From: Paramacrobiotus richtersi
Taxonomy: Eukaryota > Tardigrada > Eutardigrada > Parachela > Macrobiotidae
Length of the DNA: 33,954 bases
Assembly: GCA_034698045.1 (NCBI GenBank)
Contig: JAQGAU010000225.1
Coordinates: 1 to 33,954 of the forward strand
Direction of reading: 5' to 3'
Below, piece by piece: positions 11,501-22,159 of this stretch. Both the position numbers and the translations under genes were made by a program. Position 1 is the stretch's first letter. Each line of letters begins with the position of its first letter. Under the pieces are notes generated by a model. That model made no database searches and had not been told where the DNA came from. It saw only the letters and a list, made by a program, of their open reading frames with translations.

Positions 11501-12603
11501 GTATTTAGACGCACAAACTGCAAAAAGCTCTTCGCTTGCTTATTGAAGGGCAGATATTGAAATTCGAAGGGCAAACATCTTACAAGTTGGTATTTTGGTT
11601 ACAGAAGAAAAAAATTGGTTTTTTGGATTTTCGTAGTCTTGATAACCGCATACTTCTGAGTTCTGGCTGCCTAGTTGAGATTCATTATGTTCGCAAACGA
11701 ATGCTACTACACACCGAACGCTCTTAATTATTACACCGTGGTCAATGTTTACAGTGCTGCCGTCATCGTCTTGACTAATACCGACTGTGGTAACTTGTGT
11801 GTAAGATCGAATGGCGACAGTCGATACCGTAAATTACAACGTGGCGGAAATAATTAGTGGACAACCAAGGTTAAAATAGATCCATTTTAAGGCAGAAAAG
11901 TATTGTAACGTTAACAGTAAGCAGAATAACTTACCACCGTGCGCGCTACCGGTTCAAATACAGCCCAGTCAAAATCGCGCAGATGATTGTTTGGCAGAAG
12001 GACAAACGATAGTTTCGGAATTTGTAAACCATGTGCGGCACTGGGCACAGGAACGAGAGGGTCCATTAGAAACCGAAATGAATCGACATCGATGCTGCTA
12101 ATATCGTTCCTGAACAAATGGAGTATTTCTAGCGACTGAAATCCGCGCAGAAATTCACCATCGAGGTAGCCGATCTTGGAAAAGGCAATTTGCAGAATTT
12201 TTATTCTGTGCCTGACGTTGCTCAAGAACTGGGGTACCGGAATTCTTGCTCGGGTTGACTGTCCGTGTTGTGCATTGTCAGTTCGAAATCCCGCCAGTGC
12301 AATATTGACTAATTCATCCCTGTACGGCAGGGGATGTACATCACCTCGCATCATGTTGCAATGAAGTTCTGGCTCAGGGGGACATTGCAGCGCAATCATT
12401 GTGACGTTGGATGGAATCAAATCAACGTTAAAGGAGTTGGGCATATCTAAATCATCCGCGCAACGGAGAAGACGATGCGTCACATTATCTATGGAGAAGG
12501 CGATATCATAGGAACATCCGGGATGTGGCAATTCCACAGAACAAGTGCCGTATCTTACGGAGTATATTGCCAGCCATAGCATAACTATCTGGAATCGCCC
12601 CAT
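8568..12603 (-). CDS. LRR array gene B: secreted LRR + triple Cys-repeat protein, 631 aa
   Basis: Exons 11935-12603, 10089-10467 and 8568-9415 join in phases 0 and 1 with GTAAGT/GTACGT donors, exactly as in gene D. The protein has a signal peptide (MGRFQIVMLWLAIYSVRYGT) and an N-terminal cap with Cys and LPYRDELVNIALAGF. LRR units follow (KILQIAFSKIGYLDGEF, LEILHLFRNDI, LSFVLLPNNHL, LRLRWNKI), then a Cys-rich C-cap (GDCSCCEMVNLMKWIERN). Exon 3 encodes about 280 residues with three copies of C-x2-G-x21-D-x4-C, each 30 residues Cys to Cys. A basic tail (NKSTKRNL, RNKF-type) follows. There is no clear membrane segment or lipid-anchor signal, so secretion is likely. An upstream Met at 12757-12759 would add 52 residues but precedes a non-hydrophobic leader, so 12603 is preferred. 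It looks intact. Likely a binding or recognition protein; the ligand is unknown. Confidence 0.85.
10802..10841. repeat. Hairpin and related short repeats in gene B intron 1
   Basis: TTAAAGACTGGC (10802-10813) pairs perfectly with GCCAGTCTTTAA (10830-10841), and the loop itself pairs ATCTT with AAGAT. Related words (AAAGATTGG, TCTTTAAAGA) recur between 10585 and 10990, so this is a small family of degenerate repeats inside the intron. Confidence 0.6.
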
Positions 12604-13550
12604 TTTTGCCGGGCGTTCTCTGGTTACAGAGTTTGCTGTTCTCCAACCTGGTACAATCGGGAACACAATGGAATTAAACTGAGATGGAAATATGGCATAA
12701 TCGTTGACATAAGAAATTCCAACCAGGTCACAGGAATAAATACAAGCCCCACGCCTCACCTAAATGCAGTTTACAAAGCATAATCTTATCGGTAATCCTG
12801 TGCAAACAATTTTTAATCGGGATCCGTTTCTATGCAGTTCAACGTTGAACCCAGATTAAAAATTGTTTGCACAGGATTACCGATTAACCGTCTTTATTGT
12901 TCTTGCATACATCTGCTGCAGCTGTTTGCTCAGTTTATTCCGTTTGCTCAGTTCAGATCATACATAACAACAAATGACGTAAATTTAAAGGAATCCGTAT
13001 AAACTTTTATCATAATATGAACGTCATATATGATACTGGCTTTATTGTTCATAAATAGTCAGACGTGGAACTTGCCCCAAACGGCGCCAAACCTCGTAAA
13101 GGAATACTACGAAATAGCGCAACCACTCCATTGGTGAATACGTATACGCGAGGGCTGCTTCACAGCGTTTCTCTTTCCCCAGATACCCAGGCTGTGATAT
13201 TAAATTTAGCAGAGTAACAAAATGTGTAATAGTTCGGGTATATAACACTACACTATGGCTCTCCTTGGTATTTGCTCGAAGAAATGTTTTGTGGCAGTCT
13301 ATTAAATGGTTATTCTACTTATAGGTACAGGTATCGAAAGATGATGTTGATACATTACCGAGTACGGGTGTACTGTAATTTTGAAGACAGCCTTAACCGT
13401 CAGTTTCCACAGCAAGGTGTTTCACTGTGCTAACAAAAATAATTAACTGTGCACAGTAGGTACACACATGCACATAATAACAAATTTAATAAAAATTGAA
13501 GCGGTTAGTGGAATTATTTTGCCAGCTGATATGCTTACCCTTACCAATAA
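12604..13550 (-). promoter_or_regulatory. 5' flank of LRR gene B with inverted duplication
   Basis: The flank is shared with genes A and D (see 1471-2145). It contains a perfect 30-bp inverted repeat, 12789-12818 against 12854-12883. Genes A and D have the first arm sequence in place but not the second, so the second arm is an inverted copy made in unit B. The loop holds GTTCAACGTTGAAC, itself a 14-bp palindrome. No gene is seen. Confidence 0.6.
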
Positions 13551-13556
13551 GATAAA

Positions 13557-13915
13557 TTAACGCGTCCGGTGCTGCTGCTGCGTGTACTGTTCAGAGTCCA
13601 GACTGATGGGGAATAAAACAAGCATCATGAGCATTAGTCCAGCGTCGATGTCACCGTGGACGAAGTCGGCGGCCTGTCAAGAGAATTGTCAATTGTCACG
13701 TTGCTCATACTGGCTTTCAGATTTTTATTACATATCCTATATTTCGCTTACGCAATTGCAATGTACTACTGTCGTTCTTGTATTGTTTGTCAGTTTCAGT
13801 AAGGTTTTTTTCCATCCGAAAAATAACTGCTCATTTTTGCCCGTAACCTTGTTGGCCCTTCGAAGCTCCTGCTCCAGTTGGGCAGAGCGACAGCTTGTGA
13901 GGCTGAGCTTGATGG
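13557..13915 (-). CDS. Possible two-exon gene fragment
   Basis: Exon-like pieces 13848-13915 (coil-like SAQLEQELRRANK) and 13557-13673 (DFVHGDIDAGLMLMMLVLF, then a stop) join in phase 0. The second has a clear acceptor (TTCTCTTGACAG); the donor GTTACG is weak. The second piece loosely recalls a nuclear-receptor ligand-domain helix, but this is far too short to call. No start exon was found. It could be the 3' end of a small gene or a chance pair. Confidence 0.22.
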
Positions 13916-13949
13916 CTTAATGCGCAACTTTCGCTGCATGTGCTGTATA

Positions 13950-15189
13950 CGTAAGTACGTACGTTTGAAGGAATATTGTTGTCTTTTTTGTGTGAGTGCT
14001 TAATAATCATTCCATAATGCGTCAGCTGGATAGATCTCGATACCTAACCTTGTTATCTACTGTATAATTTTGCATTTATTAAGGATGCAGTCATTTTAAT
14101 GAGTGTTTCCTTGGTGCATGTTTGTTTGACGGGCTAATCTAAATGTAACTTTTGCAAGAAATACTGATGGCTCAGCGTTTCCTTGGTAAACACTCTGCTG
14201 ATTACACCGGCAGACATCCAGACAGCCGGCAGGCATCCGGTTTATTTGCCTACTGTGTAACATCCTTTATTTACCTGTTCTATAAAAAAGATAACACGGT
14301 GACTATACCGTACAAAGTACAGCGCACCCGGCCTGAATTAATGTAAAACTAGACCAACTGATCGTCATTATTATCCGTTACTATTCATTTTGTGTAAAGC
14401 ACAGTTTTGGGTATGGGCCCGTTTAAATTTCTCAAGATTCGGACATTGCACTCCGTAAGCGCGGACGTGAACGGGGAACATGCTAACAATTGTAAACAGT
14501 GCTCATGTAGGTACCGTTGTCGCAAGTTAAGCGCAGGACAGCTTATCTCAACCTGACACCGACAACTGGCCGAAGTAGGGAAAGACAAACTTCGGAGACT
14601 TTGGTAACTTTTAGGTACATAAACGTGGTAAAGTACCTCGCTGTGGAAACTGACGCAATGGCGGCCAATCTTCAAAAATACATTTCATCCTCAATACGTA
14701 TTACCATTATCTTCCGATACTTAATATACTATACTAGTTCTGGGGACGGTTGGCTTAACTAAGAAGATAGAAGATGTTTTTTTGTTTGTCTAACTACTGT
14801 TGTGACTCCCCAGCAGTGATGCATCGGTCTTCAGCTAATAAAAGAGTCCTAGTAAAGATCGCCACAGCTGGCACAGCATACAGAACATACATTCTGTACA
14901 GTACATTTGTACTTACATTAAAAACCAAAGAAAAGTCGTGGGGAAGTGTTCAGTATGCATGGAAACTGCTTATACAAAACCTTTTTCTACTCTGCTTGTA
15001 CTTTCCAAGTTTCTGGTGAAAGAGAAAATTTAATGCTATGAACGGGCCGAACCAGCGGCTATACCAGTGTCCAGCCCGAGCATATACTCACAAACCGGAA
15101 GTCTGCGCTACGTCCAAGTGTTTTTAAGGAAATTAGCGGCGAGTTATCCACATCCAACCGCAAGAACATAAATAGGTCGAGCTCACTTT
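13950..15189. other. Rearranged array flank
   Basis: No gene is supported. 14395-14480 is a minus-strand copy of the dispersed array repeat, while 14518-14690 matches the gene A flank (2112-2145 joined to 2538-2650) on the plus strand. Two neighbouring pieces thus point in opposite directions, so the unit has been broken and partly inverted. This segment lacks the foldback MITE found in the gene A flank. Confidence 0.5.
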
Positions 15190-15446
15190 ATCAGCACAAA
15201 CAGAATCCGTAAAATTCCGGCCGCAGTTTTGGATACCATTGCGCTCGAAATTGGTGGTTACCTTTACGCACTGTACAACAACTTCTGCTCGTCTCTGCCC
15301 AGTGGAGACAGTTCCTGCTGCGAAGTAATGAACCTAATGCAACGGATACAAAGAAGTACAAAGAATGATCTTTTGAGGTCAGCTCGCTCCGTGCACTTCA
15401 ACTCTGGCGGCCGGTTTCAGAGAGCTAACACAAAACTCCTCGACTG
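15190..15446 (+). pseudogene. Relic of LRR exon 2, inverted
   Basis: Plus-strand copy of the second exon of the array genes. It encodes NRIRKIPAAVLDTIALEIGG, then NNFCSSLPSGDSSCCE and RIQRSTKNDLLRSARSVHFN, matching genes B and D. Near the end the LTQNS motif continues only in another frame, so it carries a frameshift. The 5' part of the exon and both splice sites are missing. Confidence 0.75.
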
Positions 15447-15485
15447 TGTCAATATCGTTCTTAGTTAAATAAGCATGTGTAACGA

Positions 15486-15755
15486 CTAGAATTCGGCATC
15501 TAGATATCCAATCTTGGAGTTCATAATGTCCACAGACTTTATTCTGTGCTTTACTTTCTCCAGAAACTGGACCACTGGAATTCTTGTTTGGGTAGGTTGT
15601 GCTTGCTGTGTATTATTGTCTGTTCTAAATCCCAACAGTGAAATTCTGACTAACTCACTTCTGTACGGCGTGTATGTAGACATTTTCGCATCATTTTGCA
15701 TTGATTGCGCTTTCAAGTACCCGGGCAATCGGCACGACCATTGTGACGTAACGAT
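15486..15755 (-). pseudogene. Relic of LRR exon 1
   Basis: Minus-strand fragment of exon 1. It encodes TPYRSELVRISLLGFRTDN, TRIPVVQFLEKVKHRIKS and NSKIGYLDAEF and then stops after the GEF position. The signal peptide and the last LRRs are missing, and upstream homology (to about 15755) is out of frame. It lies 40 bp from the exon 2 relic at 15190-15446, on the opposite strand, so the two pieces were joined by an inversion. Confidence 0.75.
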
Positions 15756-16012
15756 GTGCCAATGTTAACTGCGATTGCTTCGGCTGGTCGATAGCAAGAC
15801 GATTCGTACAGTACTACGCTGTTTATAGTTCGTTATATTTGCACTACCACTGTACCACAGTCGATCGAAAACGGTGAACAAATGTCCATACGAATTTTAC
15901 TTTCGATAACGAACACTGCTGGTTCAAAATCAGTACTCGTATGGCTAATCCAGAACGTCGATCGTTTGCCAACCATCTGTTAACGGTAATAAACCAGGAT
16001 TCATGGCGCCAT

Positions 16013-19000
16013 TCATATTGTACCCGCTCCGAAAAAGCTCTGCAGGAAATCCGTCAGTTTTCGAAATTTGTTTCGACTGAGTAGATTGGGGGCGGAATGA
16101 TACCACAGATTCCGCTTTGTGGATTTGTTCGGCTGGTTATCTGAGATGACGGTCACTCCATGTTGTATAACAGCCACAACCGCATCTTCACGCCCAGCTT
16201 GCGTGGAGCTGTCAATCTGAACCATCTCCTGTCGTAGAATATATTCATGCACACTCTTCAACACCGTGCGACAGTCGAAACTGTTGTCCGTATAAAGGTG
16301 CATCGTAATGGCTGGGGAGCGAGTTAGATTTGTTTCCGAGCTCGTCAGTACTCCTCCTGTGCAGTTCACTACCAACGGTTGCGCATTCGTGCAAACTTTA
16401 AAATCTCTGAGCCAATTATCGATGGGCAATAGTGGAGAGGACTGATCATTTCCTGGAACGTTCTGGGGCAATGCATAGACAATCCCCGAAAATTCGTGCA
16501 ACTGTTCATGGCAGCTCAGGCTGGAGTCGGCTTGGAAGATAACCTTGTTGGCAGCGATTGCATCGGGATCATGCTCATTAACTCGGAGCATTCCGTTCTG
16601 GCAAGTGATTAGCACGGCATCGCTGCCGGTTGTACGCGCTGTGGATACACCAGCCATGTCCAGTACTTTATCGTGCAGCTCATAGAGGACGTTGTTACAC
16701 TGGCGTCGACCGTCGCTTACAAAGATCATGGTACTGGCATCGGTTGTCATGCGAACAGTGCTTGGAAGTTCAAAGCGGCCCAGTGCGCAGTCGACGCGAA
16801 GAGGCTGTGGCATATTGCAAGACGGGTGCGGGAACGTGCCAGTGGTGTCCGTTTCCGGACCTACAGATAAGGTGGATGTTCTTATAATAAGGCTGAAAGC
16901 AGCTGAGAATTTCTTTGAAAAGCGGCTGAGAATTTCAAACGGACAAACTTGCCAGTTTTTGTCGAAAAAAGGCTGCTGTCTAGCTTCGGCGAAGCTAGAC
17001 AGCAGCTGCTGCTTCGATACGGTATGTGTGATCGGAAGCAACGCGAAACAAAGGCACCATGAAAAAAACGTACTCTTTTGCTTCAATATCGAACGCGTGC
17101 CATGAAGCGGGGCGAAAACGACAATATAATAGGAGTGAGACTATACAGCTACCCCTTACACCCCGGCTGGCTGAAGGCACCCCCAGTCACCCCCCTTTGA
17201 CTAATGGCATCCCTTTTAAACAAATTGCTGCCGCCCCGTTGCCACAGGCACATTATCTATTACCACCCCCTTGCTGAACTTTCTAGCCGTTATGTTCTTG
17301 CCAGGCAGAGATGCGCAATATTTCGTAAGAAAATGTCACATTTCTTCGGTGACATGCCCAAGTTATTTTATATTAATTTACTTAAATAATCGAATCGAAT
17401 ACTCGAATAAAAGAAACAAACGACTGAAAGAATAGCAGACTTGTTAGTAGATATTCGGGGTGTCAAAGGAGTGGACGAGAACGCCCTTAGCCCACCGGGG
17501 CCTATAGCCAATTCAATATAAAAAAGTGTCTGTTTTCCTAAAATTCATAATATGCCTACAAAACAGAGCGCACTGTGGTAGATTAACTTAATTCCTTTAA
17601 AATGTGTGGATCAAAAGAGATTAACATGGATCACAAGAAACTCTGAGTTGGCAGCCAAGACTGCAAGACGTTTCTTGTTAAGAACCGCAATGCATTTTGC
17701 CAGAAAGCTTACAGGCACGCGGCTGTCTTAATGTCTGTAAAAGTTATGGCAACGAGGTAGAATGTTCTCTTAATTAAAGGGTACCAGAAAATTGCCATCT
17801 GTGCCTTAGCTTTAAATGTAAAAACGCATTCAAGGCAGACTGTAACCATTCACATAACATTATTTGAATGACAAAGTCTGACATTCTAGTTCAGGCTTTG
17901 AGACGGTCCCTTTCTATGATAGCATTTCCCCCTTTCTAAAATTTTTGCAGTGTGCCAGTGCACGTCGCACGAGTTCTTTAGAGCGTACGCTCCTGGTGCG
18001 CAAAGCACTAAACTTTCGGACCATTTGTCGCACTCGAGGCAAGAAAATACTGCACGACTTACACTTTGTGAACATCGCAAGGGGAAACATGGAGTTTTGT
18101 GTCAGGCGACTCGAGCCGTTGCCACAGGAAAATGCGACAGTGGGAGGAGGATTCACGAAACTCTTAGTATTTCTTTGTATCCATTTCACCAGATTTATCA
18201 GCTCACAGCAGGAACAATCTCCCTTTGGCAGAGAAGAGCAAAAGTTATTAAACCCCACATCCAGCATACCGCCACTGGCAAGCGCAATGGTATCCAAAAC
18301 TGCTGCCGGAATTTCACTGATGTTGTTTGCGTAGAGATCCAATCTGGTAAAGTTTATCGTGAACGGCTGACCAGTTCGACGGAGCGAACTTAAGCCCGGT
18401 TTCTGGTCTGAGATGTCGACATTTGCCTAACAAAAGCCAGTGATATAATTTATATTAATATATGTAGTTAGTTGTCTTTCACCGAAATTTTGGTTGCCAC
18501 TGTATGTATGTGAAAACTGTCGTTGTTAACATTAATTATTGGGACTTCCACGATTTGAAATCGTCACCGCTGAAGTCGACAGAACACAGAAATGCACGGC
18601 ACGGTAGCTACCAAGCGCAAATGGCTCGTAAGTTATTATTACGACCAGCGATTACAGTAATTTATTACCACTACTGCGGAATCAAGAAAGAATATATAAT
18701 ATAGTCGCACAGACAAGGGACCATTTTGAGGGTCTAAAGTCACTGAATTTAAATCAGAAAATTAACAAAAGTTGTAACCAAGCAAAGAACGACTCAGTGA
18801 TCTGAAAAAATAATATTGGCTGTTGGGGAGCAGTTGGGTCCCTTGAGAGTAATTTGTACAGCAATGTATGCCGTATGCTATGCATACGGCATACTATGCA
18901 ATCATGATAAAATCGTAATTGATGAATTACAGTACAGTACATGAAAACAAAGAAACGTGCAATGCAATCAGACGTAGGGTTGAGTTCATACAGTTTTTGG

Positions 19001-20202
19001 GCACTAATTATGATATGATATGAAACAGGATATGATGGATGAAGCGTATGAAATCATGATATGAAATGACGTCACCCATTGGCACAGTATGGGAGACCCC
19101 CGTATGATCATGAAATGATCTGATATGACGCATGAAATATGAAATGTATGAAAGTATGGTTGCAACCCTAATCAGACGACTGGCAGGCTTCAGTTTTTTT
19201 TTGTGAGGCACGATTTAGCTGTACACTTGCAGTATTAAAGTCACTCATGCAGAGGGATCCAAGAGGCCCAACTGCCTTCCAGCAGCCACTATTTGTTTAA
19301 GTTCACTGGCTCGTTCTGTGTCTGCATCCAAGTTTTGGTAATCCTCTGAATTTAGACTCTGAAATGTGGTTCCTTGTGAGTGCGGCAGCCAAGAGCAAAT
19401 GCCGACCGTCATCCATGTCACTGATGTCAGCTTCAACATAAAGGAGATGAATGAACTACGGTAGTTGAAAATTTAAACGAAATAAAAAAGGGAGACTACT
19501 GCAATTACTAATGCAGAGTAAGAAACTTACTATGGTGCGTGCTACCGGTCTGAATACAGCCCAGTCGAGATCCTGCAGATGGTTCCTATGCAAATGCACC
19601 CATGACAGGTTCGGCATGGGTAAATCTAGTGCAACGGTGGGCGCCTCAACGAGGGGGCTCATTAGAAACTGGAACGTGTCGACGTCTATGGTGCTAATAT
19701 CGTTATCAACCATCTGGAGGAATTCTAAGGACTGAAATCCGCGCAAGAATTCGCCATCCAGGTAGCCGATCTTGGAGTAGGCAATTTGCAGCAGCTTTAT
19801 TCTGTGCTTTACGTTGTGCAAGAACTGGGGTACTGGAATTCTTGCTCCGTTAGGTTGTGATTCTTGTGCGGTGTCTGTTCTGAATCCCCATAGTGAAACG
19901 AAGGCTAATTCATTTCTGTACGGCAGTGGATGTAGACCTCCTCGCATCATATTGCACTGATTTTGTTTTGAAGCACCGGGACAGTGCAGCGCGATAAACG
20001 TGATATTAGATGGAATCAGATCAACGTCAAAGAAGTCTGGTATATCCAAATCGGCTTCTCGGCACCAAAGAATATTTGAGCTGTTGAAACCGTAGTAATT
20101 GTCGACGTAAGAGCAATTAGGATGTGGCCTCTCCAGATAACATCGGACATATCCGACCGAATAAACTGCCAGCCATAGCACAACAGCTTGAAATTCTACC
20201 AT
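16013..20202 (-). CDS. LRR array gene D: secreted LRR + triple Cys-repeat protein, 627 aa
   Basis: Exons 19531-20202, 18063-18426 and 16013-16860 join in phases 0 and 1. Signal peptide MVEFQAVVLWLAVYSVGY; the start at 20200-20202 is preferred because it opens directly on this hydrophobic leader, as in genes A and B. LRR units are LLQIAYSKIGYLDGEFL, LEFLQMVDNDI, LSWVHLHRNHL and LDLYANNI, capped by GDCSCCELINLVKWIQRN. From about residue 346 (exon 3) three Cys repeats follow: C370-C400 and two more with exactly the same 30-residue spacing, each with Gly at +3 and Asp at +25. A fourth, degenerate half-repeat (VIQHGVTVIS) and a basic tail end the protein. Exon 3 is the same length (848 nt) as in gene B and more alike than exon 1. 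It appears intact and secreted. Confidence 0.87.
16972..17006. repeat. 35-nt hairpin in gene D intron 2
   Basis: GCTGCTGTCTAGCTTCG (16972-16988) and its exact reverse complement (16990-17006) are separated by one G. A perfect 17-bp stem with no real loop is unusual in otherwise ordinary intron sequence. It lies about 110 nt upstream of exon 3. Confidence 0.75.
18866..18894. repeat. 12-bp-arm inverted repeat in gene D intron 1
   Basis: GTATGCCGTATG (18866-18877) and CATACGGCATAC (18883-18894) are perfect inverted copies around CTATG. No target duplication is apparent. Confidence 0.65.
18975..19170. mobile_element. hAT-like MITE, 196 bp, 8-bp target duplication
   Basis: The element begins TAGGGTTG and ends CAACCCTA, and is flanked on both sides by the same 8 bases, ATCAGACG (18967-18974 and 19171-19178). 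An 8-bp target duplication is the hAT signature. The inside is low-complexity, built of TATGA/TATGAAA words. It is non-coding and sits in intron 1 of gene D. The exact duplication suggests a fairly recent insertion. Confidence 0.8.
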
Positions 20203-22118
20203 TTTGATCAGGCGTCCAGCGATTAAACGGACTGGTGTTGCTTTACAGATGCGATGAATTCCTATAGCAACAACTGTAAGGTACAAATGAAGGTGGCATT
20301 ATCGTGAGCATACATGTAATATGGTTCCAAGCAAGTCGGATGAATAAATACAAGCCCCACTCCTTACCAAAGTGCGATTAACAAAGCTTAATATTATCGA
20401 CAATCCCCTTCGAACAAATATTTCCGGAGATCCGTTTCCGTGCAGTTAAACGGTCTAGTTATTGTTCTGGCAAACATACGATGCCGCTGTTTATTCAGTT
20501 TACTCGGCTTAATCAATTTGGAGCGTACATAACAACAAGGCGACGTAAAATTCAATCAGTATGGACTTTTATCATATTATATTCGTATGATACTGGCATT
20601 ATTGCTCATAATTCATAAACAGTGCAACGCGGAACTAGAGCAAACGGCATCAGAATTCTAGTGGGACGGGTTCATATAACATTTCTATTCGATGAGATAC
20701 CCGGGTTATGATATCATAGAATTGATCAGAATACCGGGAGCAGTCCCGGCCGGGACCAAAAAAGCACCCTAACTGTGTAGCTGAAAATGATCAGGTAATA
20801 TTTTTAAATAGCCGATTGCTCAAGACGGTGCCACTAATTTCTTTGGAGAGTTCCCGGTGAGTCAGCCAGAAAAGAAACTCGCTTTCTGGCTCTGTACCGG
20901 TAAAACCAAAGAATTCATAAAATATCCACCTGTTTGTGACGATGCCACCGCCCAGTGGTGACGGTTTGCACGTGTGCTGCTGCGCAGTGTGCACGGATGC
21001 TACGCCCGCTGCCGGCGCATTCACCGCGTGGTGCATTTCCGATGCAGTCTCCAGCATGGTTTGCCAGATCCTGCATTAGACGTTGTGTGATGATGCGCGG
21101 AGCACATCATATTTCTGGCTCCCTGTCTTTTCCCTAGCAGTTTTCCTGCTAGAGTGTGTTCTTCCCTTTTGTTTTGTTGCTCAGCTCAGCAATAAAGAGT
21201 CCTTTATTGCCTCACTGGCATTTCGGTGTGTTTCCGCGTACGACGGTGCCCACATATATCGGGCTCCCGTCGTTCTGTTCCTTTTGAGGTTTCCTCAACG
21301 GGCCCATCAGGGCTCGTTTCATGTTTTTATATTCGTTGCTAAGAGAACAATCTTTCAAAACGTTATAGTTGTATGATAGAAGGGAAAATATACGGGGAGA
21401 AAACCACAAAAACGGCGTTTAGCACTTGATCAGATAATTCAAAATACGAGGGCGTTTAAACAGTTCAACATGGCCAGCACTCGGCCAAATGACGTCAGAA
21501 TTCGTAAACAAATATCGCGAAGCATCGCAGACTTCCGGTTAATGTGAATAAGCGCACTTGAGCTGGTTCAAAGCGTTTCTATTCCACCAGATACCCAGCA
21601 TGTGGTACTAGCAGAGCTAAAAAATGAGTGACAGTTTTCGTAATAAACACAACACCATGACTTTTCCTTGCTGTAGAATGTTTATTGTAAACAGTTTATG
21701 AGTGCACGGATAAGCGCAGTTTCACAAGGTAATGTACGTTGATACTTATGGAGAACGAAATGTAATTTGGACGACTAGGTGTCAGTTTCTACTTCACATG
21801 ATTTTCATTTAAGACAGCTTTCCTGAACACGGTAAACATCAAATAAAAAACTTATCCCAATTTGCGCGTGATGGGACACTACAATCGGCTACACATTCTG
21901 CTTTACTATGCATATGGAAAAATAATCGCAACGTCCGAAATGTTGCGCTTTCTATACTCACGCGCAAATTGTCGGTATCATGATAAGCCGCTAAGATAAT
22001 CTGGTTCTGTGTTTAACTTGAGATAATTTACTCTGCTCTGTTTTGCATGCGGCCGCTCGGGTCTGGCGGGTGCAGTGTCGGGACTCAGAATGCTGAGACA
22101 GTTCAACGGGTGCAAAAT
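20203..22118 (-). promoter_or_regulatory. 5' flank of LRR gene D, part duplicated
   Basis: 20330-20720 matches the 5' flanks of genes A and B. The GCATCAGAATTC..ATACCC portion (about 20600-20720) is present again at 21440-21650, where the homology continues further upstream. Between the copies lies about 720 bp that the other units lack. A dispersed array repeat copy ends the flank at 22030-22118, where the piggyBac region begins. No protein gene is seen. Confidence 0.5.
21134..21275. repeat. Three consecutive hairpins in the unit-D-specific insert
   Basis: CTAGCAG/CTGCTAG, AATAAAG/CTTTATT and ACGACGGTGCCC/GGGCTCCCGTCGT follow each other within 142 bp. The AATAAA in the middle stem, with nearby TGT and ACA words, hints at an old mobile-element end, but no target duplication was found, so the identity is open. 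Confidence 0.4.
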
Positions 22119-22159
22119 ATAATTTTGAATTATGATCTAATATTCCTTCTCGAATACAA

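Noticed and set aside
16630-17105. Plus-strand open frames opposite gene D exon 3
   Set aside because: They are antisense reflections of a coding exon whose minus-strand frame is conserved in gene B.
20936-21252. Possible solo terminal repeat with internal AATAAA
   Set aside because: TGT/ACA ends can be chosen but no target duplication or second copy is visible, so only the hairpins are reported.
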